From positions 1,550,001-1,614,000 of the forward strand of contig NZ_JAUSUK010000001.1 of assembly GCF_030813515.1 (NCBI RefSeq): a stretch of 64,000 nucleotides of DNA, given 5' to 3'. A program made the position numbers and the translations under genes. The stretch's first letter is position 1. The number at the start of each line of letters is the position of its first letter. This DNA comes from Rhodopseudomonas julia. GTDB taxonomy: Bacteria; Pseudomonadota; Alphaproteobacteria; Rhizobiales; Afifellaceae. Shown here one piece after another: positions 27,385 through 36,076 of the stretch. The notes beneath the pieces were generated by a model. That model did not search any database, was not told the DNA's origin, and saw nothing but the letters and a program-made list of their open reading frames with translations.

Positions 27385-28464
27385 TCAGGCGGCCTGAGAG
27401 CGCCGCTTGACGGCGGTCAGCCGCTCTTCGGCAAGCCGATCGGCGATCGCGGCCGTCGTCGTCTTCTCTTCCGCGGCAAGCGCAAAGATCGCTGCAAGCG
27501 TTGCGCCGATCGCTTCCACCTTGTCGCGCATCTCCGTCTGCGAGCGGCCGGCGCCGGCCAGGGCAAGCGCCACGACGCCGCCGGCATTGATGGCGTAATC
27601 CGGCGCATAGAGAATGCCGCGCTCACGCAGGCGCCCGGCATCGTCCGACTCGGCGAGCTGGTTGTTGGCGGCGCCCGCCACGATGGCGGCGCGGATCTGC
27701 GGAATGGTGATGGCGTTGAGCCCGGCGCCGAGGGCGCAGGGGGCGAAGAGATCGACCGGCGCAGCATGGATTTCCGCCACTGGCACGGCAAGCGCGCCCC
27801 AGGCCTCTTCGGCGCGCGCCAGGGCTTTCGCATCAATGTCGGAGACGAGAAGATCGGCACCGGCCTCGTGCAGCTTTTCCGCGAGGTGCCAGCCGACATG
27901 GCCGAGCCCCTGGACCGCGACGCGGATGCCTTCCAGCGAGCTCGAGCCGAAACGGTATTCGACAGCGGCGAGAATGCCGTGAAAGACGCCGAGCGCCGTA
28001 TAGGGCGAGGGATCGGCCACGCCCGAGGCCGGCGTGCCGCGGACATGCTTCGTCGCGCGCGCCACATCGGCCATGTCGGCGGGGGTGGTGCCGACATCTT
28101 CCGCCGTGATGTAGCGGCCGGCGAGCTCTTCGATCGCGGCGCCGAAGGCCTGAAAAAGCGCCGGGGTCTTGGGCGCGCCGGGGGCGAGAATGATGACGGC
28201 CTTGCCGCCGCCGAGATTGAGCCCCGCGAGCGCGTTCTTGTAGGTCATGCCGCGCGACAGGCGCAGAACATCCTCAAGGGCCGCGCCTTCGTCGGCGTAA
28301 CGCCAGACGCGGCAGCCGCCGAGAGAGGGGCCGAGCGTGGTGTCGTGAATGGCGATGTAGCCGGCAAGGCCCGTCGCCTCGTCTTCTATGCGCACCACTT
28401 CTTCGTGTCCTTCGAAGGCGGGATGGCTTGCGAGCTCGGCTTCCGACAAGGCGATGACGGGCAT
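27385..28464 (-). CDS. Leucine/valine dehydrogenase-type amino acid dehydrogenase
   Basis: A 359-residue NAD-dependent oxidative deaminase of the Glu/Leu/Phe/Val family. The catalytic region is LGPSLGGCRVWRYADEGAALEDVLRLSRGMTYKNALAGLNLGGGKAV in outline: the substrate Lys in GGGKAV and the catalytic Lys in MTYKNAL. Asp in TAEDVGTTPADM and the Rossmann motif VAVQGLGHVGWHLAEKL follow. Length and the LGGCRV pattern fit leucine/valine dehydrogenase more than glutamate dehydrogenase. It releases ammonia and a branched-chain keto acid; direction in vivo is unknown. Confidence 0.9.
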   Translation of the reverse strand: MPVIALSEAELASHPAFEGHEEVVRIEDEATGLAGYIAIHDTTLGPSLGGCRVWRYADEGAALEDVLRLSRGMTYKNALAGLNLGGGKAVIILAPGAPKTPALFQAFGAAIEELAGRYITAEDVGTTPADMADVARATKHVRGTPASGVADPSPYTALGVFHGILAAVEYRFGSSSLEGIRVAVQGLGHVGWHLAEKLHEAGADLLVSDIDAKALARAEEAWGALAVPVAEIHAAPVDLFAPCALGAGLNAITIPQIRAAIVAGAANNQLAESDDAGRLRERGILYAPDYAINAGGVVALALAGAGRSQTEMRDKVEAIGATLAAIFALAAEEKTTTAAIADRLAEERLTAVKRRSQAA

Positions 28465-28693
28465 GGCTCAGGTCCTCTTCCTCTTTGGGGTGTTTCCTCT
28501 TCGGGCAGAGATAGGCCGGAGGCGCGAAAGCTTCTGGCTGGAGGAGCGCTGAAAAGCCGCATCAGGAGGGGCAAATGACTTTCTGCCGCGACGTCGTGCG
28601 AAAGATTATTCCGCCGTGCTGTCGCCGCACTTGTGGGAGAAAGCGCCTTTGCGTCCGCCGAATCGGCCGGATGCGATGACCGGAGACTGCCCG

Positions 28694-29344
28694 ATGGCGC
28701 GCCGATTGCTTCCGCTCTTCGTTCTGGCCCTCGCGCTCTTGCCAGGGGCGGCGCTGGCACATCCGCATGTGTGGGTGGATGTCGCCTCCGAAGTCTCCTT
28801 CGACAAAAGCGGGCGCATCGTCGGCATCCGCCACCATTGGCGCTTCGACGAGGCGTTTTCCGCCTATGCGACGCAGGGGCTCGACGCCGACGGCGACGGC
28901 AAATTGTCGGCCGAAGAGCTGAGGCCGCTCGCCGAGATCAACGTCACATCGCTTGCGGATTATGGCTTCTTCACTGAGCTCACGGCCGGCGGCGAGCCGG
29001 TCGCACTCGGCGATCCCGTCGATTACTGGCTGCAGCCGAGCGGCAAGCGGCTCATTCTGCACTTCACCCTGCCGCTCAAGGAGCCGATCGCGGCAACGGC
29101 GCCTGTCGAGCTCGTCGTCTCCGATCCGGAATATTTCGTCGCCTTTTCGCTGCCGTCGAAAGAGGCCGTGCGGCTTGCCGATGCGCCGGCCTCGTGCAAG
29201 CTCGAGGTAACGCTCGGCGAGGAACCGGACGCGACGGCGGCGGCGATGCTGGCGACGATCGGCGCGGATCAGCGCGAGCTTCCCGCGGAATTCAAGAGCC
29301 TGACGGCCGGCACCGAGAATGCCGCCATGATCACATGTCCCTGA
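28694..29344 (+). CDS. DUF1007 family secreted protein (Ni/Co transporter partner)
   Basis: A 216-residue protein with a signal peptide (LLPLFVLALALLPGAALA) followed by HPHVWVDV, the DUF1007 hallmark; this His-x-His at the mature N-terminus could bind metal. An EF-hand-like acidic loop, LDADGDGKLSAEEL, is present as in other DUF1007 members. Such proteins are typically encoded beside NicO/RcnA-type transporters and are thought to handle divalent metal in the periplasm. The stop overlaps the next gene by 10 bases. The ATG at 28694 gives the cleanest signal peptide; one at 28676 is possible. Confidence 0.83.
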   Translation: MARRLLPLFVLALALLPGAALAHPHVWVDVASEVSFDKSGRIVGIRHHWRFDEAFSAYATQGLDADGDGKLSAEELRPLAEINVTSLADYGFFTELTAGGEPVALGDPVDYWLQPSGKRLILHFTLPLKEPIAATAPVELVVSDPEYFVAFSLPSKEAVRLADAPASCKLEVTLGEEPDATAAAMLATIGADQRELPAEFKSLTAGTENAAMITCP

Positions 29345-30405
29345 TGCGGCGGGAGGGGGGCGTTCGGCTTTGGACGCTTGTCGCGCTTCCGCTGCTTGCC
29401 GCCTTGTTTGTTCTCCTCGCTTGCGGTGCCGAGGCCGCGACATCGCCCTTCGGCGTCGGTCTGCCGGGCGAGGGCGGCGGGGCGGGGCTCGTGCCGATGA
29501 TCGCCGCCTTGCAGAAGGGGTTCTACCGCGAATTGACGGCGACCTTGTCGCGGCTCGCCTCCGACGGGTCGGCCTTCTGGTGGCTCGGCAGCGTCTCCTT
29601 CATCTACGGCATCGTGCATGCGGCCGGACCCGGCCACGGCAAGGTGGTGATCTCGTCCTATATCCTCGCCAACGAGAAGACGGCGCGGCGCGGGGTTCTG
29701 ATCGCCTTCCTGGCGGCGTTCCTGCAGGCGGTCGTGGCGGTGGCGCTGATCGGCGCGCTTGCGGCAGTTCTGGGGCTGACGAGCTTTGCCATCACCGATA
29801 CGGCGCGCGCCTTTGAGATCGGCAGCTATGGGCTCGTTCTGGCGCTCGGTCTCTTCCTGCTGTGGCGCAAATCACGGCGGCTTTTCGCGCGGCTGCGGTT
29901 GCGTCCGGGCCTTCGTCACGCGGGCGCCGACCTCGCGCCGGCTGCGGCCGGGGCGCATGGGCATGACGTGCATCTGAGCGAGACGCATGTTCATGACGGG
30001 CATACGCATGCGCACGGGCACGATCATCATCATGACCATGGCGCGTGTTGCGGGCATGTGCCGGATGCGGCGCTGGTGGAGAAGAGCCGGGGACTTGCAG
30101 GCGCTGCCGCGGCAGTCGTCTCCGTCGGCCTCAGACCGTGTTCGGGCGCCCTCATCGTCCTCGTCTTCGCCCTGTCGCAGAAGATCTTCTGGGCCGGGGT
30201 CGCGGCGACGTTTTTGATGGCGCTCGGGACCGGGCTCACGGTCGCGGTCCTTGCTGCGCTCGCCGTCGGCGCCAAGGGCGTGGCGGCCAGGCTTCTTCGG
30301 ACGCGGCCCGGCGCCGGCGCGGCCTTCGTCTCGCTGCTCGAATGGGGCGGGGCGCTCGCGATCACCGCGCTCGGCGGACTTCTGCTGGCGGGGGCTCTCG
30401 CCTAG
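29335..30405 (+). CDS. NicO/RcnA-family nickel/cobalt transporter
   Basis: A 356-residue membrane protein of the high-affinity nickel/cobalt (NicO/RcnA) family. SFIYGIVHAAGPGHGKVVISSY contains the metal-site His-Ala-x-Gly-Pro-Gly-His-Gly-Lys motif. A cytoplasmic-loop region from about residue 205 to 245 is extremely His-rich (HGHDHHHDHGACCGH). VSVGLRPCSGALIVLVFAL carries the second conserved motif. It overlaps the DUF1007 gene. Whether it imports or exports Ni, Co or Zn cannot be read from the sequence; no metal-responsive regulator lies beside it. Confidence 0.88.
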   Translation: MSLMRREGGVRLWTLVALPLLAALFVLLACGAEAATSPFGVGLPGEGGGAGLVPMIAALQKGFYRELTATLSRLASDGSAFWWLGSVSFIYGIVHAAGPGHGKVVISSYILANEKTARRGVLIAFLAAFLQAVVAVALIGALAAVLGLTSFAITDTARAFEIGSYGLVLALGLFLLWRKSRRLFARLRLRPGLRHAGADLAPAAAGAHGHDVHLSETHVHDGHTHAHGHDHHHDHGACCGHVPDAALVEKSRGLAGAAAAVVSVGLRPCSGALIVLVFALSQKIFWAGVAATFLMALGTGLTVAVLAALAVGAKGVAARLLRTRPGAGAAFVSLLEWGGALAITALGGLLLAGALA

Positions 30406-30423
30406 GCTTCTGCCGCCGCCCGG

Positions 30424-31203
30424 TCAGGTATCCTGTTCGGCGGCGATTTTCGCCTTGGCTTCCTGATGCTGGCGGATCGCCTCCGAGAACGCGGCAAAGA
30501 TCGCCCGCGAGGGCGGATCGCTCTCCGCCCAGTATTCCGGATGCCATTGCACACCGAAGGCGAAGCTCGCCGCATCGGAGACGCGCACGGCCTCGATGGT
30601 GCCGTCATCGGCGGTCGCTTCCACGACGAGGCCGCGGCCGAGCCGGTCGACGCCCTGGCGGTGGACGGAATTCACGCGGATGCGGTGGTTTCCGACGATC
30701 GCGGCGAGACGGCTGTCCTGCGCGAAGGTGACGTCGTGGGCGAGCGCGAAACGCTGATCCGGTTCGTCCGCCTGCGAGCGATGGTCGAAGCGGCCCTCGA
30801 TCTCCTGGATTTCCGACAAGAGCGCTCCGCCGAGCGCGACATTCAGCTCCTGAAAACCGCGGCAGACGGCGAGAAGCGGCAGGCCGCGCTGCAGGACGAG
30901 GCGGATCAGGGGGAGCGTCGTCGCATCGCGCGAGGGATCGAACGGTCCGTGCTTCTCCTCCGGCGTCACGCCATAGCGATCCGGATGCACGTTGGAACGC
31001 GAGCCGGTGACGAGGACGCCGTCGGCCATCTCCACGGCGGCATCGAGATCGATGCGGTCGGCCATGGAGGGAAGGATGAGCGGCACCGCGCCGATGCTGG
31101 TGATGGCTCTCAGATAGGTTTCGGCCACGGAATGCCAGACATAGCCGTCGGCGGGACGGACATCGGCGGTGACGAGAATGATGGGGGTGTTTCTGCTGCG
31201 CAT
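30424..31203 (-). CDS. Gamma-glutamyl-GABA hydrolase-like class I amidotransferase (PuuD family)
   Basis: A 259-residue peptidase C26 protein. The nucleophile Cys is in LLAVCRGFQELNVALGG, and the His-Glu of the triad is in FGVQWHPEYW. The N-terminus has the PuuD-like VTADVR and VLVTGSRSNVHPDRYG segments. PuuD cleaves gamma-glutamyl-GABA in putrescine breakdown; no other puu genes are nearby, so a different gamma-glutamyl substrate is possible. The ATG at 31203 has AGGA seven bases upstream; ATGs at 31215 and above are less likely. Confidence 0.88.
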   Translation of the reverse strand: MRSRNTPIILVTADVRPADGYVWHSVAETYLRAITSIGAVPLILPSMADRIDLDAAVEMADGVLVTGSRSNVHPDRYGVTPEEKHGPFDPSRDATTLPLIRLVLQRGLPLLAVCRGFQELNVALGGALLSEIQEIEGRFDHRSQADEPDQRFALAHDVTFAQDSRLAAIVGNHRIRVNSVHRQGVDRLGRGLVVEATADDGTIEAVRVSDAASFAFGVQWHPEYWAESDPPSRAIFAAFSEAIRQHQEAKAKIAAEQDT

Positions 31204-31383
31204 CGTGGCAGGCATCCTAATGCGGTCGGCGGGCAAAAGTCAGCCCGTCTTGTCGCGTCACGTGCAGCCTTTCTCAATCGGTTGATTGCCGCTTCGCCGC
31301 AGAGGGCCGCGCTGGACAGAGTTTGGCGAAAATGCAAGTTTTCCCGCCCGCTTAAGAAGACGACCCCAGGGAGGAAACAGAGC

Positions 31384-32475
31384 ATGGATCGTCGCTCGTT
31401 TTTGAAGACGGCCGGGCTTGGCACCGGTGCGGCCGCGGCCACCAGCCTTGCCACGCCAGCGCTGTCGCAAAACCGTATCCAGATCACGTGCGTCACTTCC
31501 TGGCCGAAGAATTTTCCGGGCATCGGCGAGGCGCCGGAACGGTTCGCCACCCTGATCGAGGGGGCAACCGACGGGCGCATCACCATGAAGGTCTATGGCG
31601 GCGGCGAGCTCGTCCCGCCCTTGAAGTGCAACGACGCCGTGCAGGAAGGTACGGCGCAGATGTACCATTCGGCCGATTATTACTATCAAGGCAAGCTCAC
31701 CGGCTATTCCTTCTTCTGCGCCGTGCCCTTCGGCTTCATGCCGGCGGAGATCGACGCCTGGATCCAGAAGGGCGGCGGCCAGGAATTGTGGGACGAGGTC
31801 GGCGGCCAGTTCGGCATCAAGCATCTGCCGGGCGGCAATTCCGGCTCCCAGATGGGCGGCTGGTTCAACAAAAAGATGCAGACCGTCGACGATTTCAAAG
31901 GCCTGAAGATGCGCATTCCGGGCTTCGGCGGCGACGTCATCACGGCGCTCGGCGGGACCTCGGTGACGCTTGCGGGCTCGGAAATCCTGCCGGCGCTGCA
32001 ATCGGGCACGATCGACGCGACGGAATGGGTGGGGCCGTGGAACGACCTCGCCTTCGGGCTCTACAAGGTCGCCAAGAACTATCATTACCCGGGCTTCCAC
32101 GAGCCGGGCTCGCTTTTGAGCTTCGGGATTTCGCGTCCGTTCTGGGACGGGCTTTCGGAAAGCGACCAGACGCTGATGACGGCGATCGCCTATGCCGTCA
32201 ACAACGAGACTTTGTCCTCTTACAACACCAATAACGGCCAGGCGCTGAAGACGCTCGTCAACGATCACGGCGTGGAACTCGTCGAGTTCTCCGACGACAT
32301 CTACCGCGAATTCGGCAAGGCGGCGAAAGACGTTCTCGACAAGGCCGGCAATTCCGACCCGCTGACCAAGAAGGTCTACGAGGCGTTCCTGGATTTCCGT
32401 GCCAAGGCGATCGACTGGACGAAGATTTCCGACCAGAGTTACGCCAACAAGCGGGCGCTGACGCCTTTCGTGTAA
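31384..32475 (+). CDS. dctP: TRAP transporter solute-binding protein (TakP/FcbT1-like), Tat-exported
   Basis: A 363-residue periplasmic binding protein for a TRAP transporter. The N-terminus DRRSFLKTAGLGTGAAAATS is a twin-arginine signal, unusual among binding proteins but common in the TakP/FcbT1 subgroup. The mature domain shows MYHSADYYYQGK, GGWFNKKMQTVDDFKGLKMRIPG and ATEWVGPWNDLAFGLYK, matching that subgroup, which binds alpha-keto acids or related monocarboxylates. GGAGG lies about nine bases before the ATG. An intrinsic terminator separates it from the permease genes. Confidence 0.9.
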   Translation: MDRRSFLKTAGLGTGAAAATSLATPALSQNRIQITCVTSWPKNFPGIGEAPERFATLIEGATDGRITMKVYGGGELVPPLKCNDAVQEGTAQMYHSADYYYQGKLTGYSFFCAVPFGFMPAEIDAWIQKGGGQELWDEVGGQFGIKHLPGGNSGSQMGGWFNKKMQTVDDFKGLKMRIPGFGGDVITALGGTSVTLAGSEILPALQSGTIDATEWVGPWNDLAFGLYKVAKNYHYPGFHEPGSLLSFGISRPFWDGLSESDQTLMTAIAYAVNNETLSSYNTNNGQALKTLVNDHGVELVEFSDDIYREFGKAAKDVLDKAGNSDPLTKKVYEAFLDFRAKAIDWTKISDQSYANKRALTPFV

Positions 32476-32533
32476 GTCTTCTGTCGCAAATGATGCGACC
32501 TGACGCCGAAGCGCGTTCGAACGCGTGATTTCT

Positions 32534-32557
32534 GGGGCGGGGTCACCCGCCCCTTTT
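32534..32557 (+). terminator. Intercistronic terminator between dctP and dctQ
   Basis: GGGGCGGG, loop GTCA and CCCGCCCC form a perfect 8-bp stem followed by TTTT and, after CGG, another TTTT. It lies about 60 bases after the dctP stop and 65 before dctQ. Partial read-through would give more binding protein than permease. A separate 14-bp palindrome, CGCGTTCGAACGCG, sits just before it at 32512-32525. Confidence 0.82.
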
Positions 32558-32622
32558 CGGTTTTATGCGCAGGGCTTAGACGGATGCGGCGGCGCGCTTG
32601 CGGCGCCGATAGGGGAGAGAGC

Positions 32623-33165
32623 GTGAAAGCCATTATCGCCGTGATCGACGGTCTCAACTACCGCATCGGCCGCGCCGTCATGTGGCTCGCCGTCCTGACG
32701 GCGCTCGTGCAATTTGCGACCGTCATCCTGCGCTACGTCTTCTCCATCGGCTTCATCCCGATGCAGGAATCGATCTGGTACATGCATGCGATCCTGTTCA
32801 TGACCGGAGCCGGCTTCACGCTCCTGCAGGACGGGCATGTGCGCGTCGACGTCCTCTACCGCGAGGCATCACCCCGCAAAAAGGCGCTCGTCGATCTCTT
32901 CGGCGCGCTGTTTCTGCTCCTGCCGGTGTGCGTGGCGGCCTTCTGGCTGTCGCTCGGCTATGTCAGCAATTCCTGGCGCATCCTGGAACGTTCGACCGAA
33001 GTGAGCGGCCTGCCGCTCATCTTCGCCTTGAAGACGTTTATCTGGGTTTTCGCCGTTCTCGTCGGGCTGCAGGGCGTGGCGATGGCGCTGCGGGCCGTCA
33101 TCGCGCTCAAGGAGCATGACGACAACTATACGGCGGCCGGAATTGTGCGCGACAGCGTCCATTAA
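32623..33165 (+). CDS. dctQ: TRAP transporter small permease
   Basis: A 180-residue DctQ-type protein with four membrane helices (about residues 17-35, 50-68, 90-112 and 133-157). QESIWYMHAILFMTGAGFTL and the following DGHVRVDVLYR are DctQ signatures. The start is a GTG at 32623 with GGGGAGAG upstream. It lies between dctP and dctM in one operon. Confidence 0.9.
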   Translation: MKAIIAVIDGLNYRIGRAVMWLAVLTALVQFATVILRYVFSIGFIPMQESIWYMHAILFMTGAGFTLLQDGHVRVDVLYREASPRKKALVDLFGALFLLLPVCVAAFWLSLGYVSNSWRILERSTEVSGLPLIFALKTFIWVFAVLVGLQGVAMALRAVIALKEHDDNYTAAGIVRDSVH

Positions 33166-33216
33166 TTCACGCAACCAAACGGGCCTCGTCCGCAGAACGG
33201 GCGATCGGCAAAGTTC

Positions 33217-34833
33217 ATGATCGACCCGCTCCTTCTTTGTCTCTTGATGTTCGTGGCGGCCTGCGGGCTTTTGACGGCGGGCTTTCCCGTCGCCTTCACG
33301 CTCGCCGGAACGGCTCTCGGATTCGCCCTCATCGGCTCCGCCTTCGACGTCTTTTCGCTGTCGCTTCTGACGGCCTTCCCGCAGTCGATCTTCGGTACGA
33401 TGACCAACGAAACCCTCGTTGCCGTGCCGCTCTTCGTCTTCATGGGGGTGATGCTGGAGCGATCGCGGATCGCGGAAGAGCTCCTCGACAATATGGGGCG
33501 GCTGTTCGGGTCGGTGCCGGGCGGTCTCGCATTTTCGGTGTGTATCGTCGGCGCGCTTCTCGCCGCCTCCACCGGCATCGTCGGCGCGACCGTCGTCACG
33601 ATGGGGCTGATGTCGCTGCCGACGATGGTGAAGCGCGGCTACAACAAGCGCCTCGCCTGCGGCACGATCGCGGCGTCGGGCACGCTCGGGCAGATCATCC
33701 CGCCCTCGATCGTGCTCGTGCTTTTGGGCGACCAGCTCTCCGTCGCCTATCAGAACGCGCAGTTCTCGATGGGGATCTTCGCGCCCGACACGGTGTCGGT
33801 GAACGATCTCTTCGCCGGGGCGCTGCTGCCGGGGTTTATGCTCGTCGGCCTTTATATCGTCTATCAGATCATCTACGTCATTCTCCATCCGGCCGAAGCT
33901 CCTGCGATCCCGCATGAGGAGCTCGGCGAGCTTTCCGGCTTCGCCTTCTGGGGGCAGGTCATCCATGCGCTCGCCCCGCCGGTCCTGTTGATCGTCGCCG
34001 TGCTCGGCTCGATCCTGATCGGCCTTGCGTCTCCGACGGAGGCGGCGGGCGTCGGCGCGATCGGCGCGACGATGCTGGCCGGCTACAAGCGCGACGAGCG
34101 GCGCGCCGGGCCGATCCTGATCGGCGTTGTGTGCATGGCCGGACTTCTCATGCTCACCTTTCTCTACGATCTGCGCTCGCAAAGAAGCGTCGTCTCGGTG
34201 GAGGAATGGGTGGCGATCGGCGCGGCCGTCGTCCTCACCCTCGGCCTTGCCTGGGGCGTGGCGGTGGCGCTCTGGCGCACCTTCACCTGGCGCGATCAAA
34301 ACCGCGAACGGGTGCTCGCGGCCGTGTGCCAGTCGACGATGGCGATTTCCGCGATGGTCTTCACCATCATCATCGGCGCGCGCATGTTCTCGATCGTCTT
34401 CATCGGTCTCGGCGGGGCCGATTTCATCGAGGAGTTCTTGACCGCGCTGCCGGGCGGCACGCTCGCGGCGATCCTTCTCGTCATGCTCGTCATGTTCCTG
34501 ATGGGCTTCTTTCTGGATTTCCTGGAAATCGTCTTCATCGTCGTGCCGATCGTGGCGCCGATCCTCCTGCAGATGGAGATGCCGGGCGGCGGCACGATGA
34601 ACCCGGTCTGGCTCGGCATCATGATGGCGGTCAATCTGCAGACATCGTTCCTGACGCCGCCCTTCGGCTTCGCGCTCTTCTATCTCAGAGGCGTGGCACC
34701 GCCCGATATCCGCACCACCGACATCTATCGCGGGATCGTGCCCTTCGTGATCATCCAGGTCTTCGCGCTCGTTCTGTTGTGGTTCCTGCCGGATGTGGCA
34801 ACCTGGCTGCCGCTCAAGCTCTACGGGAATTAG
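33217..34833 (+). CDS. dctM: TRAP transporter large permease
   Basis: A 538-residue DctM-type permease with at least twelve helices. PLFVFMGVMLERSRIAEELL, GCIVGA-type glycine-rich stretches, TMGLMSLPTMVKRGYNKRLA and IPPSIVLVLLGDQLS are conserved DctM motifs. It is longer than the roughly 430-residue DctM of C4-dicarboxylate systems; the extra segment and two further helices are usual in the FcbT3/TakM subgroup. Together with dctP and dctQ it forms a Na+-dependent secondary uptake system. Confidence 0.92.
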   Translation: MIDPLLLCLLMFVAACGLLTAGFPVAFTLAGTALGFALIGSAFDVFSLSLLTAFPQSIFGTMTNETLVAVPLFVFMGVMLERSRIAEELLDNMGRLFGSVPGGLAFSVCIVGALLAASTGIVGATVVTMGLMSLPTMVKRGYNKRLACGTIAASGTLGQIIPPSIVLVLLGDQLSVAYQNAQFSMGIFAPDTVSVNDLFAGALLPGFMLVGLYIVYQIIYVILHPAEAPAIPHEELGELSGFAFWGQVIHALAPPVLLIVAVLGSILIGLASPTEAAGVGAIGATMLAGYKRDERRAGPILIGVVCMAGLLMLTFLYDLRSQRSVVSVEEWVAIGAAVVLTLGLAWGVAVALWRTFTWRDQNRERVLAAVCQSTMAISAMVFTIIIGARMFSIVFIGLGGADFIEEFLTALPGGTLAAILLVMLVMFLMGFFLDFLEIVFIVVPIVAPILLQMEMPGGGTMNPVWLGIMMAVNLQTSFLTPPFGFALFYLRGVAPPDIRTTDIYRGIVPFVIIQVFALVLLWFLPDVATWLPLKLYGN

Positions 34834-34860
34834 AGCGCTCCATCGCTCAAGGGGGAACAG

Positions 34861-35637
34861 ATGCGCGCGGCCGAGCTCTTCGATCTCAACGGACAGGTGG
34901 CGCTCGTCACCGGCGCCTCCTCAGGGCTTGGTCGGCGCTTTGCGCATGTGCTCGCGGCAAACGGCGCAAAGGTGGTGCTGGCGGCGCGGCGCAGGGAGAA
35001 GCTCGAAGAGCTGGTGCGTGAGATCGAAGGCGAGGGCGGCTCGGCGCTCGCCGTCGCCTCTGACGTCACGGATAAGGCGAGCGTGGCGGCCGCCTTCGAT
35101 GCGGCCGAGGCGCGCTTCGGGACCGTCACGATCCTCATCAACAATGCCGGCATCGCGCCGGCGGGTCCCGCCATCTCGCTTCAGGACGATCTCTGGCGGC
35201 AGGTGATGGCGACCAATCTCGACGCGGCGTTCTTCGTGGCGCAGGCGGCCGCAGAGCGCATGGCGAAGGCGGAGACCGGCGGCGCCATCGTCAACATCGC
35301 CTCCGTCCTCGGCTTTGCCGTCTCGAAAGGGACGGCGCCTTATGCGACCTCGAAAGCAGCGCTCATCCATCTCACCAAGGCGCTGGCGCTCGAATGGGCG
35401 CGCTATCGGATTCGCGTCAATGCGATCGCGCCGGGCTGGTTTCTGACGGAGATCAACCGGGATTTCCTGGAGAGCACGGCGGGCGAGGCGATCGTCAAAC
35501 ACAATCCGATGCGCCGCTTCGGCGAGGAGGGCGATCTCGACGGGGCGCTGCTTTATCTCGCGTCACGGGCCAGCGCCTATGTGAGCGGCACGACGGTGAC
35601 GGTCGATGGCGGGCAAGTGCTTGCGGGCGGAGGATAA
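34861..35637 (+). CDS. SDR family oxidoreductase linked to the TRAP operon
   Basis: A 258-residue short-chain dehydrogenase. VALVTGASSGLGRRFAHVLA is the cofactor loop, AARRREKL after beta-2 suggests NADP, NNAGIAP is present, and the catalytic set lies in NIASVLGFAVSKGTAPYATSKAAL. The C-terminal YVSGTTVTVDGGQVLAGG is typical of FabG-like SDRs. It begins 27 bases after dctM with a GGGGGAA box, so it is probably in the TRAP operon and acts on the imported hydroxy or keto acid; that role is an inference. Confidence 0.87.
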   Translation: MRAAELFDLNGQVALVTGASSGLGRRFAHVLAANGAKVVLAARRREKLEELVREIEGEGGSALAVASDVTDKASVAAAFDAAEARFGTVTILINNAGIAPAGPAISLQDDLWRQVMATNLDAAFFVAQAAAERMAKAETGGAIVNIASVLGFAVSKGTAPYATSKAALIHLTKALALEWARYRIRVNAIAPGWFLTEINRDFLESTAGEAIVKHNPMRRFGEEGDLDGALLYLASRASAYVSGTTVTVDGGQVLAGGG

Positions 35638-35709
35638 TTCGGTTTCGGCTGGGTGAACCATCGAGCCCGCATGAACGTTTCCTGGACAGCCTCGTCAGGA
35701 GATGCAGCC

Positions 35710-35898
35710 ATGCCAGCCAAATCGAAAGCCCAGCAAAAGGCCGCCGGGGCGGCGCTTTCCGCCAAGCGCGGCGAGACCAGGAAATCCGATCTCAAAGGCG
35801 CCTCGAAGTCGATGTACGAGTCCATGGATGAAAAGGAGCTCGAGGATTTCGCCAAAGGCGGCCGCAAGGGCAAGCCGGAGCACGCATCCAAGAGCTGA
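35710..35898 (+). CDS. DUF3008 family small protein
   Basis: A 62-residue, highly charged protein: MPAKSKAQQKAAGAALSAKR followed by GASKSMYESMDEKELEDFA and a Lys/Gly-rich tail. This matches the DUF3008 family found in many Proteobacteria, probably a small stress-associated or nucleic-acid-binding protein, function unproven. An AGGAG box precedes the ATG. Confidence 0.82.
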   Translation: MPAKSKAQQKAAGAALSAKRGETRKSDLKGASKSMYESMDEKELEDFAKGGRKGKPEHASKS

Positions 35899-36076
35899 GC
35901 GCCCGCGCCGGCCTGGCGCGGCGCCGATCACCGCCGTGCGGGTGCCGCGGGGTCGTGAGCCTGCGACGCGCGCAAGATTCAGAAGCGGCAAAGCTTTTTA
36001 TGCGATATACACGCATAGATTGAAGAATCTGTGGCGGGGCTTGATTGTTGTTGGAAAAGCGCAACTTTGAGGTCTT

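Noticed and set aside
32869-34299. 476-codon frame opposite the TRAP permease genes
   Set aside because: Antisense to dctQ and dctM; composition is dominated by Asp, Glu, Arg and His as expected for a shadow frame.
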